Origin: Spirogloea muscicola
Lineage: Eukaryota > Streptophyta > Zygnematophyceae > Spirogloeales > Spirogloeaceae
Assembly: GCA_009602725.1 (NCBI GenBank)
Contig: WELB01000122.1
Location: forward strand, 397,692-429,843
Direction: 5' to 3'
Length of the DNA: 32,152 nucleotides
In this document: positions 22,210-30,754 of the stretch, piece after piece
How the letters are laid out: every line of letters starts with the position of its first letter
Numbering within the stretch: position 1 is the first letter of the stretch
Position numbers and translations under genes: made by a program
Notes under the pieces: generated by a model
What the model was told of the DNA's origin: nothing
Databases searched by the model: none
What the model saw: the letters and a program-made list of their open reading frames with translations, nothing else

Positions 22210-23055
22210 CGGCAGATTCTTACGTCCGCTCGTGGCCCTCCTGGTCTTTGCACTATGCTTTATCTCTCCCGTAGGCCCGATATACGCTTTTACCAGTTCC
22301 TGCTTCTGCCGGACCTATGCATTTCCTCTTGGGCTGGCCTCCCACAATCCTCGCCGTTTTATTGTATTGCTAACTTCCCTTGCCCTTGTACTGGCCCTGC
22401 CCTACCTTAGGCGGTCTGGCTGCTACTTTCTCCAACTTGAGGCTGCTGACAAGCGTGTTCCGAGCGGCCATCCTTTTGGGTGGAGCTCCCTTTCTCGACT
22501 GGGTTGTGCTCAAGGGGGGTGTGAAGGGAGTATCTAGAGGAACGAGAGGGAGAGGAGGGTGCGCAAGCGGCAGAAGCTGTCGGAAGCGAGTGAGATTCTT
22601 GGACAGAGCTAATTCAGCCCGAAGGACACTTGACACTGCAAGCCAACTTGCTGATTCTTGTTGTCGTGAAATTCGTGGTCAATTGCTCGATTTGCCACTG
22701 CCACACAAGCAGCCACATTCACGGGCCTCCTCAAGTGGCTCCCTTGCGATGTGGAAGCCTCGGGTCAAGCTGGCTTGGCTGTGGAGGCCCTCATCTACCA
22801 AGCAACCCAGGCCGGCATGGCGCAGAGTGCCTGCAAGCAGGCAGCTGTGCGAAGCTCTCAAAGCTCAGAAGCATTTTGTGCACGCACTTGTGTGCTGGGG
22901 CCAGTCACTTTGAGCAGCTCTAGGCGATGTGTCATTTGGTTTTGTTTGTGATCTGTGGTGCAGCTCTGCACCACCTAATAGATCTGTCTCATCCCATTTA
23001 AGGTGGGAGAAGGAAGTACTAAGTGCAGCAACTTTGCATGCGCAGGCATGGGACT
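22210..23055. other. Intergenic stretch without a recognisable gene
   Basis: Moderate open frames occur on both strands, for example plus-strand 22380-22913, but none shows a known domain or splices to a neighbour. The left end should hold the promoter of the succinyl-CoA ligase gene and the right end the 3' UTR of the glycosyltransferase gene. Confidence 0.45.
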
Positions 23056-25766
23056 CTAGCGCTTGCCAAAGGAGCGGTCTCTGATGCCGGGTGCAATGTC
23101 GTGCTCAACAAGGTTGAGAAGCTCAGTGACGTTGACGGAAGTCGCTGAGTGGTGGTGGTGGCCACCCGAGGAGCGCAAGAGGTAAAAGTCGATGTCGCAC
23201 GCGTCTGCAAAATGATTGAAGCACGCCACCCACTCCTTGACCGGCCTTATCTCGATCACAGCCGACCCCGATGGCATGAACACCATGTTAGTGAGGTGCG
23301 ATCCATGCACGCCGATGAACAGGCGCACGGAATGGAAGAAGGCCATGGCCTCCAGCAGCGGCAGGCCGCCATTGGAGTCTGCAGGCGGGTAAGTGCGCAC
23401 GCGGCTTGCACCGAAGATCTGCACCAGGCCCGCCTCCACAGCATCTGTCTCCGCCAGCTGGCGGGTTATGTACCGCTTCCCAAGCACAACATGCCAGTCC
23501 TGCGCCTCCCTGCGGCTGGGCGTGCATGCAGCAAACGACGTAATGGATAAGTACTTGCCCAAGCTGGACCGCCTCAGCGTGAGCTCAGCTGCAAAACATA
23601 AGTAGGCAATCCAAGCTTAGCTTCCATGTAGCGAGAGGAGGCTCTGATGGCAGGTGCAGAGGGAGGGAGGTGTGGAGCAGAGGAAAGGGCAGGAAGTGAA
23701 GTATGGGCCAAGAGGTATTTGCAACTTGCTCCATAGACTAAGCGGGACACCACAGTGCAGGCTGCAGAGGCAAGGTGCAAACACTCACAAACGAAAGAAT
23801 GGGAGGGGGGGGCTGCTCGGCTTTGTGCCACGCAGTGGGTTGCGTGGCGCATTCGGCAGCAAGTACTTGACACGGAGGTGTTGCCACACCTTCTTCGACG
23901 GTTGGGAGCAGGTCTGCAATGGCAGCAGCAGGACCTTAAGGGCGTCGGCTTGGAGAGCAGGCCGCCCTGGCAGCGTGTATGAATGGTTTGAGGTAAGCAA
24001 GGGGGGCCAGCAGGCATTCAAGAGCAGCCCACCTGGAAGTTGGGAATGATGAGGCGCTGCACGTGGTACAGCTCGTTGGGCTTGAGCAGGTACTCGTTGA
24101 TGCTCTCCACAGGCACACTTAGCAGCTCCGGCAAGTCAATGACGTCAATCTGCGCCCACGTTGTGCAGCGCTTCGGAGGTCGGGGCTAGTTTGCAGGCTC
24201 AAGGTCATGCGCCCGGCTGCTTGACGTAGGACGGGCGGAGGGCATGGGCTGGGACAGAGAGCGGAGGTGGAGGAGGGGCCCAGGAGCCCGGGGCTCACCT
24301 GGCCCTCGCGGTATGCGACGGGGATGCCTGGCAGGTGCTCGCGAACTTTTTCGGTGGCCACATACATTGGCAGGACCTCGGCGACTCCGTGCCAGAAGTT
24401 GCCGGCGTTCCAGTGTGCCAGCGAGATCATGTCCCGGAAGTACCATACCCTGGTTGCATTGGCGGGGTAGCTACAGAGGCGAGAGGCAGCAGAGGGAGGA
24501 AAGTGGATGGGGAGAAGGAGCAGCACCAGCTTGTCAATCAGCGAGCGTGCACAGAAGGAGGACCCGCACCACAAGCTCACACACAGGCTATGGAGAAAGG
24601 AAAAAGGTGGCAGCAACGTTCTTTGGCGCGGGGGCGGTGGTGGTGGTGAAGGTGGTGGTGGGCTTGGCGGCGGAGATGGTGGTGGTGGTCGAGGAGGTGG
24701 AGGTGGCCTTGGTGGCGGCGGCGGCGGCCTTGGTGGCGGCGGCGGCGGCCGGGGCGGCGGTGGCGGCGGAGATGGTGGAGGTGTTGGCCGAGGTGGTGGG
24801 GACGACGGAGGTGGGCGTGGCGGCTGTGGCGGCGATGGTGGCGGCGGAGACGGTGGAGGTGGGGGCCGAGGCGGTGGAGAAGGCGGAGGTGGGCGTGGCG
24901 GCGGTGGCGGCGNCGAGGTCGCGCTGCAGCCGACCCACCTGCAACATTGGGCGCAGGGTCACGTACAAGGTCAGGCGAGGTCTGGCGCTCCCGCCAGTTG
25001 CAAGGTCAGCGATCGCTGATTACACAGGGCGTTACACTAATGAGGCCTGGGATGGGGAGCCTGGCCGAGCCTTGGCGGACTTTGTAGTGGCCATAGCCGC
25101 GGAAGGACCCATTGAAGACGTTGTCAGCGCCCACATCGCCGCCGTCTAGCACCCAGGGGGAGCCCGCCTCCAGCCGGAAGAGGGAGCTGCCCCAGTAGCC
25201 GCTCCGCCTGCAGCAAGGCGGGCGCAAGCGCGGATGTCACCTAAGCTGCAATGGGCTCCTGCAGCATGACGCTGGTGCCGCCGAGCGGAATGGAGTGTGT
25301 AATGAGCGACGGATAGGCCTGCGTGGCCAAGTACAAAGGCAAGCACATTGACAGATGTCCATCACCTGCTGCTAAGCTGACCCGCAGTAACTACGAGTTA
25401 GGTACATAGGGGTCGCTGACTGATGCCCGAACACCGGATGGAATCGACAAGCCCTTGAGCCCGCAGCTAAGGCTCGACCAGTTTTCTGGTGCAAACGCCG
25501 TTGAGGTGCAGGCCATCTAGAAGGCAGATGCACATCCACGGGCCCCAGTTGGACCTGCAGCAAGGAGAGGAGGCAGGGGGAGTGGAGGACGGCAGGAGAG
25601 GAAGAGAGGGAGGGGTGGCGCACAGGTTCTGCACATACTCCCAGTAATTGTTGCCAACGAGCGCGACGAGGAAGACGATCGCGGTGGCGGCAAGAAGCCA
25701 GCGAAGGTGCCCCACGCTTGGCCATGGCCGGCCGAAGCCGCCGCCGCCGCCGTCGAGCCACGCCAT
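23056..25766 (-). CDS. Family-61-like (DUF563) glycosyltransferase with signal anchor, about 8-9 exons
   Basis: Minus-strand exons I support are 25766-25624, 25554-25479, about 25318-25241, 25207-25081, 24470-24299, 24149-24033, about 23913-23832 and 23588-23056, ending at the TAG 23058-23056. They give about 440 residues, a typical GT61 size. The N-terminus MAWLDGGGGGFGRP precedes a hydrophobic span, LRWLLAATAIVFLVALVG (residues 21-38), as in a type II Golgi membrane protein. The catalytic region shows NFWHGVAEVLPMY and FIGVHGSHLTNMVFMPSG followed by VIEIRP, the hallmark of GT61 enzymes such as plant xylosyl- and arabinosyltransferases (family knowledge). The acceptor cannot be predicted. 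Exon 25318-25241 contains an in-frame TAG and its phase does not fit the next exon; a one-base shift would cure both. The join across 24471-25080 is unresolved. The donor ending the 23913 exon may be 23832 or about 23790. Confidence 0.8.
24640..24915. repeat. Impure GGT/GGC triplet repeat inside the glycosyltransferase gene
   Basis: The plus strand is almost entirely GGN triplets interrupted by GAG, GAT and CGA units, reading as polyglycine. The minus strand, the sense of the gene, reads as Thr/Ala/Ser-rich sequence after a possible acceptor at 24938. It may be a low-complexity stem region of the enzyme or intronic repeat; no clean splice join was found. One N lies at 24913. Confidence 0.75.
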
Positions 25767-26295
25767 GGCCGCCGCCGGCACCCGGACGGCTGCCGCGCCG
25801 CCGCATTCTAGGCCCTCGTGGCGGGCGCCGCGAGCGGGCCCCGCCGCCGCCGCGCCGCCATGGCCGCCGCCGCCTGCACCTCCTCCCACCCGCGCAAGGC
25901 AATGGCTGTGAGAAGCACGGATCTTCCAGAACCTGTGAGAGAAGGGGCGCGGTGATGAGATTGAAAGGGAGGCCAATTCTGGCCTTACAAATGTCCTGTT
26001 AACCGGGTAATGAGCTGGCTAAGGGGGAAACGAATATCCCCCAGTGAGCACAGGCATATCTGACAAAAGCTATACTGAGGAGCCAAACCACCACCACGGA
26101 AGCCATTAGCCTGGGCTACTGCACGACCAGCACGCTGGTGTATAGCAAGTGCCTGGGAGCGCTGTAGACTCAATGATTATCGCTTTCTATAGCATGCAAC
26201 GATGGCTTGCGGGACGCTAGAATGCCCTAAGCTACCCGCCCAAACGGGTAGCCCAAACGGAGAAACGAGACAAGAGGAACGACGATTCCAGGAGA
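25767..26295. other. Upstream region of the glycosyltransferase gene, with a short perfect hairpin
   Basis: GCC triplets continue to about 25880, and an in-frame upstream ATG lies at 25976. At 26231-26252 a perfect eight-base stem, GCTACCCG/CGGGTAGC, has a six-base loop. No gene was recognised. Confidence 0.5.
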
Positions 26296-26381
26296 GGGGC
26301 GATGGCTGTTGAAGACGAAAGATGTGGCACTCACAGTGGGGGCGATGGCTGTTGAAGACGAAAGATGTGGCACTCACAGTG
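26296..26381. repeat. 43-bp perfect tandem duplication
   Basis: The unit from GGGGCGATGGCTGTTGAAGA through GATGTGGCACTCACAGT occurs twice in a row with a period of 43 bases (26300 to 26343). It borders the retroelement tail fragment that begins at about 26376 and shares the GGGGCGATGGCTGT motif with the old tail at 2494-2506, so it may derive from an element end. Confidence 0.85.
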
Positions 26382-26414
26382 GGGGCAAGGGCTGTGAAAA
26401 GCCAGCCCGAAAAG
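26376..26414 (-). mobile_element. Retroelement tail fragment, minus orientation
   Basis: CAGTGGGGGCAAGGGCTGTG followed by AAAAGCCAGCCCGAAAAG aligns with the 3' UTR consensus. Its hairpin arms are GGGCTG 26389-26394 and CAGCCC 26403-26408. It lies head-on to the plus-strand copy that follows. Confidence 0.75.
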
Positions 26415-26415
26415 A

Positions 26416-27571
26416 GGTTGCCTTTCCAGGTTGCGCTCCGCTCAGCTCAAGACGAGTGTCACTTGCGGAGCACCCTGCCCTCGCAGAGTGCGTGGTCCCG
26501 TTTGCCCACCTTGCCCACTCCACCGACTCGCAAGGGCAGGCGCGGTATATGGCGGCAGTCGACAAGGCGTCCTTCCTTCGGCCACGCCCCTCCCTCCTGC
26601 TGTCTGTTCTCCTACAGACGCGCGAGGCCGTGCTCGGCAGCTGTCGGCCGCCTCCCCTGGCGCGGCAGCCTGGCTCTGCGCGCTCCACCTGTACGACGCC
26701 CTCAGGATGCCGGATGAACACTTCCGTACGGCCACCCATCGCCTTTTGTGGGTTTCTCCCCGCCGTCTGCTTGGCGTGCTGTAGCGCGAGTGTGGGGAGC
26801 GGTCGACGGACCCGGCGGAGCTGGCGGCGCATACCCTCCGCTGCGCCACAGGAGGCGAACGTACAGCTGCTCACGACCTCCTCCGAGATGCAATGTTCGG
26901 CATCTTCCAGGAGGCCGGATACACGGTGGCCATGGAGAATACGTCGGTCATGCCCATCCTCCAGAGAAGAAGTGGCTCTCCCAATGGGGGCAAGGGCTGT
27001 GAGAAGCCAGCCCGAAAAGAATTGACAAGGTTCGAAGGGGCCAAACTACGAGCTAAGCAGCGACTGCGGGGCCTGAAGAGGCTATGGCAGAACGGGGGAG
27101 GATGGACCACTTAGTAGTTACGAGTGAGGAAAGAGGGCCGACGGACTCCACACTCGCCGCGTCGACCGGGTGGCGTCCTCGCCGGGCGGTGGGGCGCACA
27201 TCATCGCTGATGTGGTCACCACTGATGTGGTCGACCGCTCCAACCCGGGGCTCTCTGCCTCGCGGGCTGGCCACGCTGTGGCGAAGGCGGCTCGCAGCAA
27301 GGCGGCCAAACACGCCGACCACCCGGCTGCAGATAAGTTCGTACCCCTGGCCGTGGACGTGCACGGGGCTCTCGGGTCCCAGTGGCTCGACCTGCTGGCC
27401 AGGCTTGCGCGGCGCGCTGTGTCCCGCAGGCGCGGTGAGCCGGCTGACTTCAACGCCGCTGGCTCGTGGGCTCAGGTATATCGTATGCGATTGTCCGTCT
27501 CCCTTCAGCGGTCCATGGCCTACGCCTTGCATCTGCGTGCTGGCCGAGCTCTCGTTGCGACCTCCGGCTTT
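26416..27571 (+). pseudogene. Retroelement copy A: C-terminal reverse transcriptase/endonuclease region, broken
   Basis: The plus strand encodes, in shifting frames, the last 300 or so residues of a retroelement polyprotein. Pieces in order are PFAHLAHS, QARYMAAVDKASF, a PGAAAWL-type segment, LYDALRMPDE, then ERTAAHDLL, AMFGIFQEAGYTVAMENTSV and, after an insertion, IIADVVTTDVVDRSNPGLSA, KAAKHADHP, VDVHGALGSQWLDLLARLAR and AQVYRMRLSVSLQRSM. The order of a Cys/His motif, a HD motif, E, VDLVA and ADV resembles the restriction-like endonuclease C-terminus of R2-type non-LTR elements (inference). The copy is 5' truncated, frameshifted, and interrupted at 26969-27130. It stops at the SGF motif, without its own tail, where copy B begins. 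Confidence 0.8.
26969..27130 (-). mobile_element. 162-base tail insertion splitting copy A
   Basis: This segment is identical over all 162 bases to 29681-29842, the stop codon and 3' UTR of copy D, and lies in the minus orientation. The copy A coding sequence resumes directly after it: CATCCTCCAGAG before and AGGGCCGACGG after correspond to one uninterrupted stretch in copy D. An AGAG lies at 26963-26966 and again at 27132-27135, which may be a short target duplication. It is an extremely 5'-truncated, recent insertion. Confidence 0.9.
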
Positions 27572-28672
27572 CGCGCACCCAGCTCTGGCAGCGACCGCGG
27601 TCCCCTTCAAGCACTTGGCCGACTCCGCCACATTGCGGGCGCAGGCGCGGCACATGGCTGAGGTCGACAAGGCGGCCTTCACGGCCACGCTCCAACTTCT
27701 CCCCCCAACAGACGTTCGTGGGCAGGGCCCGGCTGCGGGCGGCCTCCTCCCCTGGCGCGGCGGCCTGGCTCTCCGCCCTCCGCTCTACGACGCCCTGCGG
27801 ATGCCGCATGAGCTCGTCCGTGCGGCGGTCCATCGCCTGCTGGGACTCCCCCCGCCCTGTCTTTTGGGAGTGCGCAGTGCGAGTGCGGGAACGGTCGACG
27901 GATCCAGCGGAGCTGGCGGCGCACGTCCTCCGCTGCGCCACTGGAGGGGAGCGCACTGCAGCCCATGACCTCCTCAGGGATGCCATGTTCGGCATTTTCA
28001 TGGAGACGGAATACACAGTGGCGCTGGAGAACACATCCGTCATGCCTACCCTGCAGAAGGCGGATGGACTGCACGCTCGGCGCGTCAACTTGGTGGCCTC
28101 CATGCCGGGCGGCGGCCCGCGCATCATTGCGGACGTTGATGTGGTGGATTGGTCCAATGCAGGGCTTTCTGCCTCGAGGGCTGGCCGTGCTGCGGTGCAT
28201 GCTGCTCGCAGCAAGGCGGCGAAGCACGCAGACCACCCGGCTGGGGACGAGTTCGTACCCATGACCGTGGATGTGCTCTCGGGTCCCAGTGGCTCGACCT
28301 GCTCGCCAGGCTTGCGCGGCGCGCTGTGTCCCGCAAGCGAGGTGAGCAGGCTGACCTCCACGCCACTCGCTTTTTAGCTCAGGTCTATTGCATGCGCCTC
28401 TCCATTTACGTCCAGCGGTCCATGGCCCACGCCTTGCATCTGCGTGCTGGCCATGCTCTCCCTGCAGTCTCTGGCTTTCAGGGGATTGCTTTCCGGCTCC
28501 TAGTCTTTCGGATTTGGGGCTCCTCACTCGTGGTTATTTGAGTGAGTTAACCTCCCCATTCATCCATCCTACCCCAGTGCTACGCTATCGCTTTTGGCCC
28601 CCTCGAACCTTGTAATTTTGTCGGGCTGGCTGTCCACAGCCCCTTGCCCCCTTTCGGAGAGCCACTTCTTTT
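27572..28672 (+). pseudogene. Retroelement copy B with its 3' tail
   Basis: It begins at FAHPALAATAVPF, fused directly to the end of copy A, and runs through TATLQLLPPTD, LYDALRMPHELV, LLGLPPPCLLG, then ELAAHVLRCATGGERTAAHD, GIFMETEYTVALENTSV, NLVASMPGGGPRIIADVDVV and HADHPAGDEFVPMTVDV. A shift near 27875 separates the first part from the nuclease part. Seven bases are missing near 28275 compared with copy A, which breaks the frame again. The aspartate of VDLVA is asparagine here (VNLVA), so a nuclease would probably be inactive. The plus-oriented tail at about 28600-28672 keeps the hairpin GGGCTG 28623-28628 / CAGCCC 28637-28642. Confidence 0.8.
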
Positions 28673-28699
28673 GTGAGGCCAGCCCAGAAGTGGAAAACG

Positions 28700-29263
28700 A
28701 GAGAAGTGGCTCTCCAAATGGGAGCAAGGGCTGTGATAAGTCAGCCCAAAAAGGCTTGACAAGGTTCGAAGGGGCCAAAGTACGAAGGGGCCAAAAGTGC
28801 TATCTCAGAACTGGGGGAGGATGAACCATGCAATAGCTACGAGTGAGGAGCCTCAGATCTGAAAGACTAGATGTCGGAAAACAATCCCCCTGACGAAAGC
28901 CAGAGGCTGCAGCGAGAGCTCGGCCAGCACGCAGGTGCAAGGCGTGGGCCGTGGACCGCCGGAGGGAAATGGAAGGCACATGCAATGGACCTGAGCTAAC
29001 GAGCCAGCAGCGTTGCAGTTAGCCTGCTCACCTCGCCTGCGGAACACAGCGCGCCGAGCGGCTAGCAGGTCGAGCCACTGGGACCCAAGAGCCCGGTGCA
29101 CATCTACGGTCATGGGTACGAACTCGTCCCAAACCGGGTGGTCTGCGGGTTTTGCCGCCTTGATGCGAGCGGCGTTTGGCGCAGCATGCCCAGCCCTCGA
29201 GGCAGAAAGCTCCGGATTGAATTGATCCACCACATCGGCAGTGACGATATCTGCAAGTGACAT
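28700..29263 (-). pseudogene. Retroelement copy C with tail, tail-to-tail with copy B
   Basis: The tail spans about 28700-28850 with hairpin arms at 28728-28733 and 28742-28747. The coding part reads leftward from 29263: IVTADVVDQFNPELSASRAG, DEFVPMTVDVHRALGSQWLD and GSLAQVHCM, then a frameshift, then LHLRAGRALAAASGFRQGD. Its 5' end lies inside the nuclease-like domain, so the catalytic part is missing. Copies B and C meet with about 27 bases between their 3' ends. Confidence 0.8.
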
Positions 29264-29299
29264 GCCGGCGCGTTTCAGCGCTCTACGGCCCTTCGGACA

Positions 29300-29385
29300 T
29301 TATCGACTTTTCGGGCTCGCTGTTCACAGCCCTCGCCCACTTTGGACGAGCTCACTTGTCACAGCCCTCGCCCTCTTGGGATGAG
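29300..29385 (+). mobile_element. Diverged retroelement tail, plus orientation, partly duplicated
   Basis: TTCGGGCTCGCTGTTCACAG followed by CCCTCGCCCACTTTGGACGA matches the tail consensus read on the plus strand. A second partial unit, CACAGCCCTCGCCCTCTTGG, follows at about 29359-29378. Hairpin arms are GGGCT 29313-29317 and AGCCC 29328-29332. Confidence 0.6.
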
Positions 29386-29489
29386 CTTACATTTGTTCCA
29401 ATTTCACGCGCGCCTTCTTCCCGGCTGCTCACTAGGTTACGATGTGGTTATCTTACATGGTACTTGCCTCCTTGTATGTTCAAGCGCTT

Positions 29490-29560
29490 TCCGGCCCCTT
29501 CGAACCTTGTCTATTATCGACCTTTCGGGCTGGCTTGTCCGCCAGCCCACAACAGAATAA
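29490..29560 (+). mobile_element. Retroelement tail fragment, plus orientation
   Basis: GGCCCCTTCGAACCTTGTC is followed by a seven-base-pair hairpin, GGGCTGG 29527-29533 and CCAGCCC 29542-29548. Both match the tail consensus. No coding region is attached. Confidence 0.65.
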
Positions 29561-29680
29561 ATGACGGTCAATGGCGGGCAATGGCCAGCCCCGGCCGCGC
29601 CCTGGCTCATGCTTCTGGGTCTCGCCGGGCCGCCTCTTTTGACAAAGCAAGCGCGGCCAGATTAACTGGTGGCTGGGAGA

Positions 29681-30753
29681 GAAGTGGCTCTCCCAATGGG
29701 GGCAAGGGCTGTGAGAAGCCAGCCCGAAAAGAATTGACAAGGTTCGAAGGGGCCAAACTACGAGCTAAGCAGCGACTGCGGGGCCTGAAGAGGCTATGGC
29801 AGAACGGGGGAGGATGGACCACTTAGTAGTTACGAGTGAGGAGCCTCACATCCGACAGACTAGCTGCCGGTAAACTATCCCCCTGACGAAAGCCGGAGGC
29901 CGCAGCGAGAGCACGGCCAGCACGCAGATGCAAGGCGTGGGCCATGGACCGCTGGAGGGAGACGGACAAGCGCATACGGTACACCTGAGCCCACGAGCCA
30001 GCGGCGTTGAAGTCAGCCGGCTCACCGCGCCTGCGGGACACAGCGCGCCGTGCAAGCCTGGCCAACAGGTCGAGCCAGTGGGATCCGAGAGCCCCATGCA
30101 CGTCCACAGCCAGGGGGACGAACTCGTCGGCAGCCGGGTGGTCGGCGTGTTTGGCCGCCTTGCTGCGAGCGGCCTTTGCCGCAGCGTGGCCAGCCCGCGA
30201 GGCAGAAAGCCCCCGGTTGGAGCGGTCGACCACATCAGTGGTGACCACATTGGCAATGATGCGCCCGCCACCGCCCGTCGTGGACGCCACCAGGTCGACG
30301 CGGCGCGTGTGGAGTCCGTCGGCCCTCTGGAGGATGGGCATGACAGAAGTATTCTCCATCGCAACTGTGTATCCGGCCTCCTGAAAGATGCCGAACATAC
30401 CGTCGCGGAGGAGGTCGTGAGCGGCTGTGCGCTCGCCGCCAGTGGCGCAGCGAAGGATATGCGCCGCTAGCTCCGCCGGGTCCGTCGACCGCTCCCCACA
30501 CTCACACTGCTGCACGCCAAGCAGACAGGGCGGGGGAAGACCCAACAGGCGATGGTGGCCGTACGAAAGAGTTCGTCCGGCATCCTGAGGGCGTCGTACA
30601 GGGGGAGCGCGGACAGCCAGGCTGCCGCGCCAGGGGAGGCGGCCGACAGCAGCCGAGCATGGCCCCGCACGTCTGTGGGAGGGAGGAGCTGCAGCGTGGC
30701 CGTGAAGGACGCCTTGTCAACTGCCGCCATGTACCGCGCCTGCGCTTGCGAGT
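29681..30753 (-). mobile_element. Retroelement copy D, the best preserved, C-terminal region plus complete 3' tail
   Basis: Minus-strand coding runs from about 30750 (QAQARYMAAVDKASF) to a stop near 29823. Segments in order are TATLQLLPPTDVRG, SAASPGAAAWLSALPLYDAL, RMPDELFRTAT, then, after one missing base near 30564, LLGLPPPCLLGV, a Cys/His motif (CECG with AAHILRC), GGERTAAHDLLRDGMFGIFQ, AVAMENTSV-type sequence, RRVDLVAS, RIIANVVTTDVVDRS, KAAKHADHPAADEFVPLAVD and RMRLSVSLQRSMAHALHLRA. The final 240 residues are one open frame. The tail follows to 29681 with hairpin arms at 29706-29711 and 29720-29725. The layout matches the C-terminus of R2-like non-LTR polyproteins (inference). The copy ends at an N at 30754, beyond which lies SR45-like coding sequence. 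Confidence 0.85.
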
Positions 30754-30754
30754 N

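Noticed and set aside
22232-22913. Possible small membrane protein or orphan genes between succinyl-CoA ligase and the glycosyltransferase
   Set aside because: The frames are short, overlap on both strands, and show no recognisable domain or splice partners.
24507-25149. Plus-strand glycine-rich protein
   Set aside because: It is the complement of the repeat inside the minus-strand glycosyltransferase gene, with no start context or flanking exons.
27450-28377. Long open frames of about 300 codons on both strands of copy B
   Set aside because: The plus-strand frame contains real retroelement segments only in parts. The minus-strand frame is its mirror image in GC-rich sequence and shows no family motifs.
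26416-30753. Assigning the elements to the Chlorella Zepp family or to a named R2 lineage
   Set aside because: The reverse transcriptase core is missing from every copy here and I cannot run an alignment. Only a resemblance in layout can be stated.
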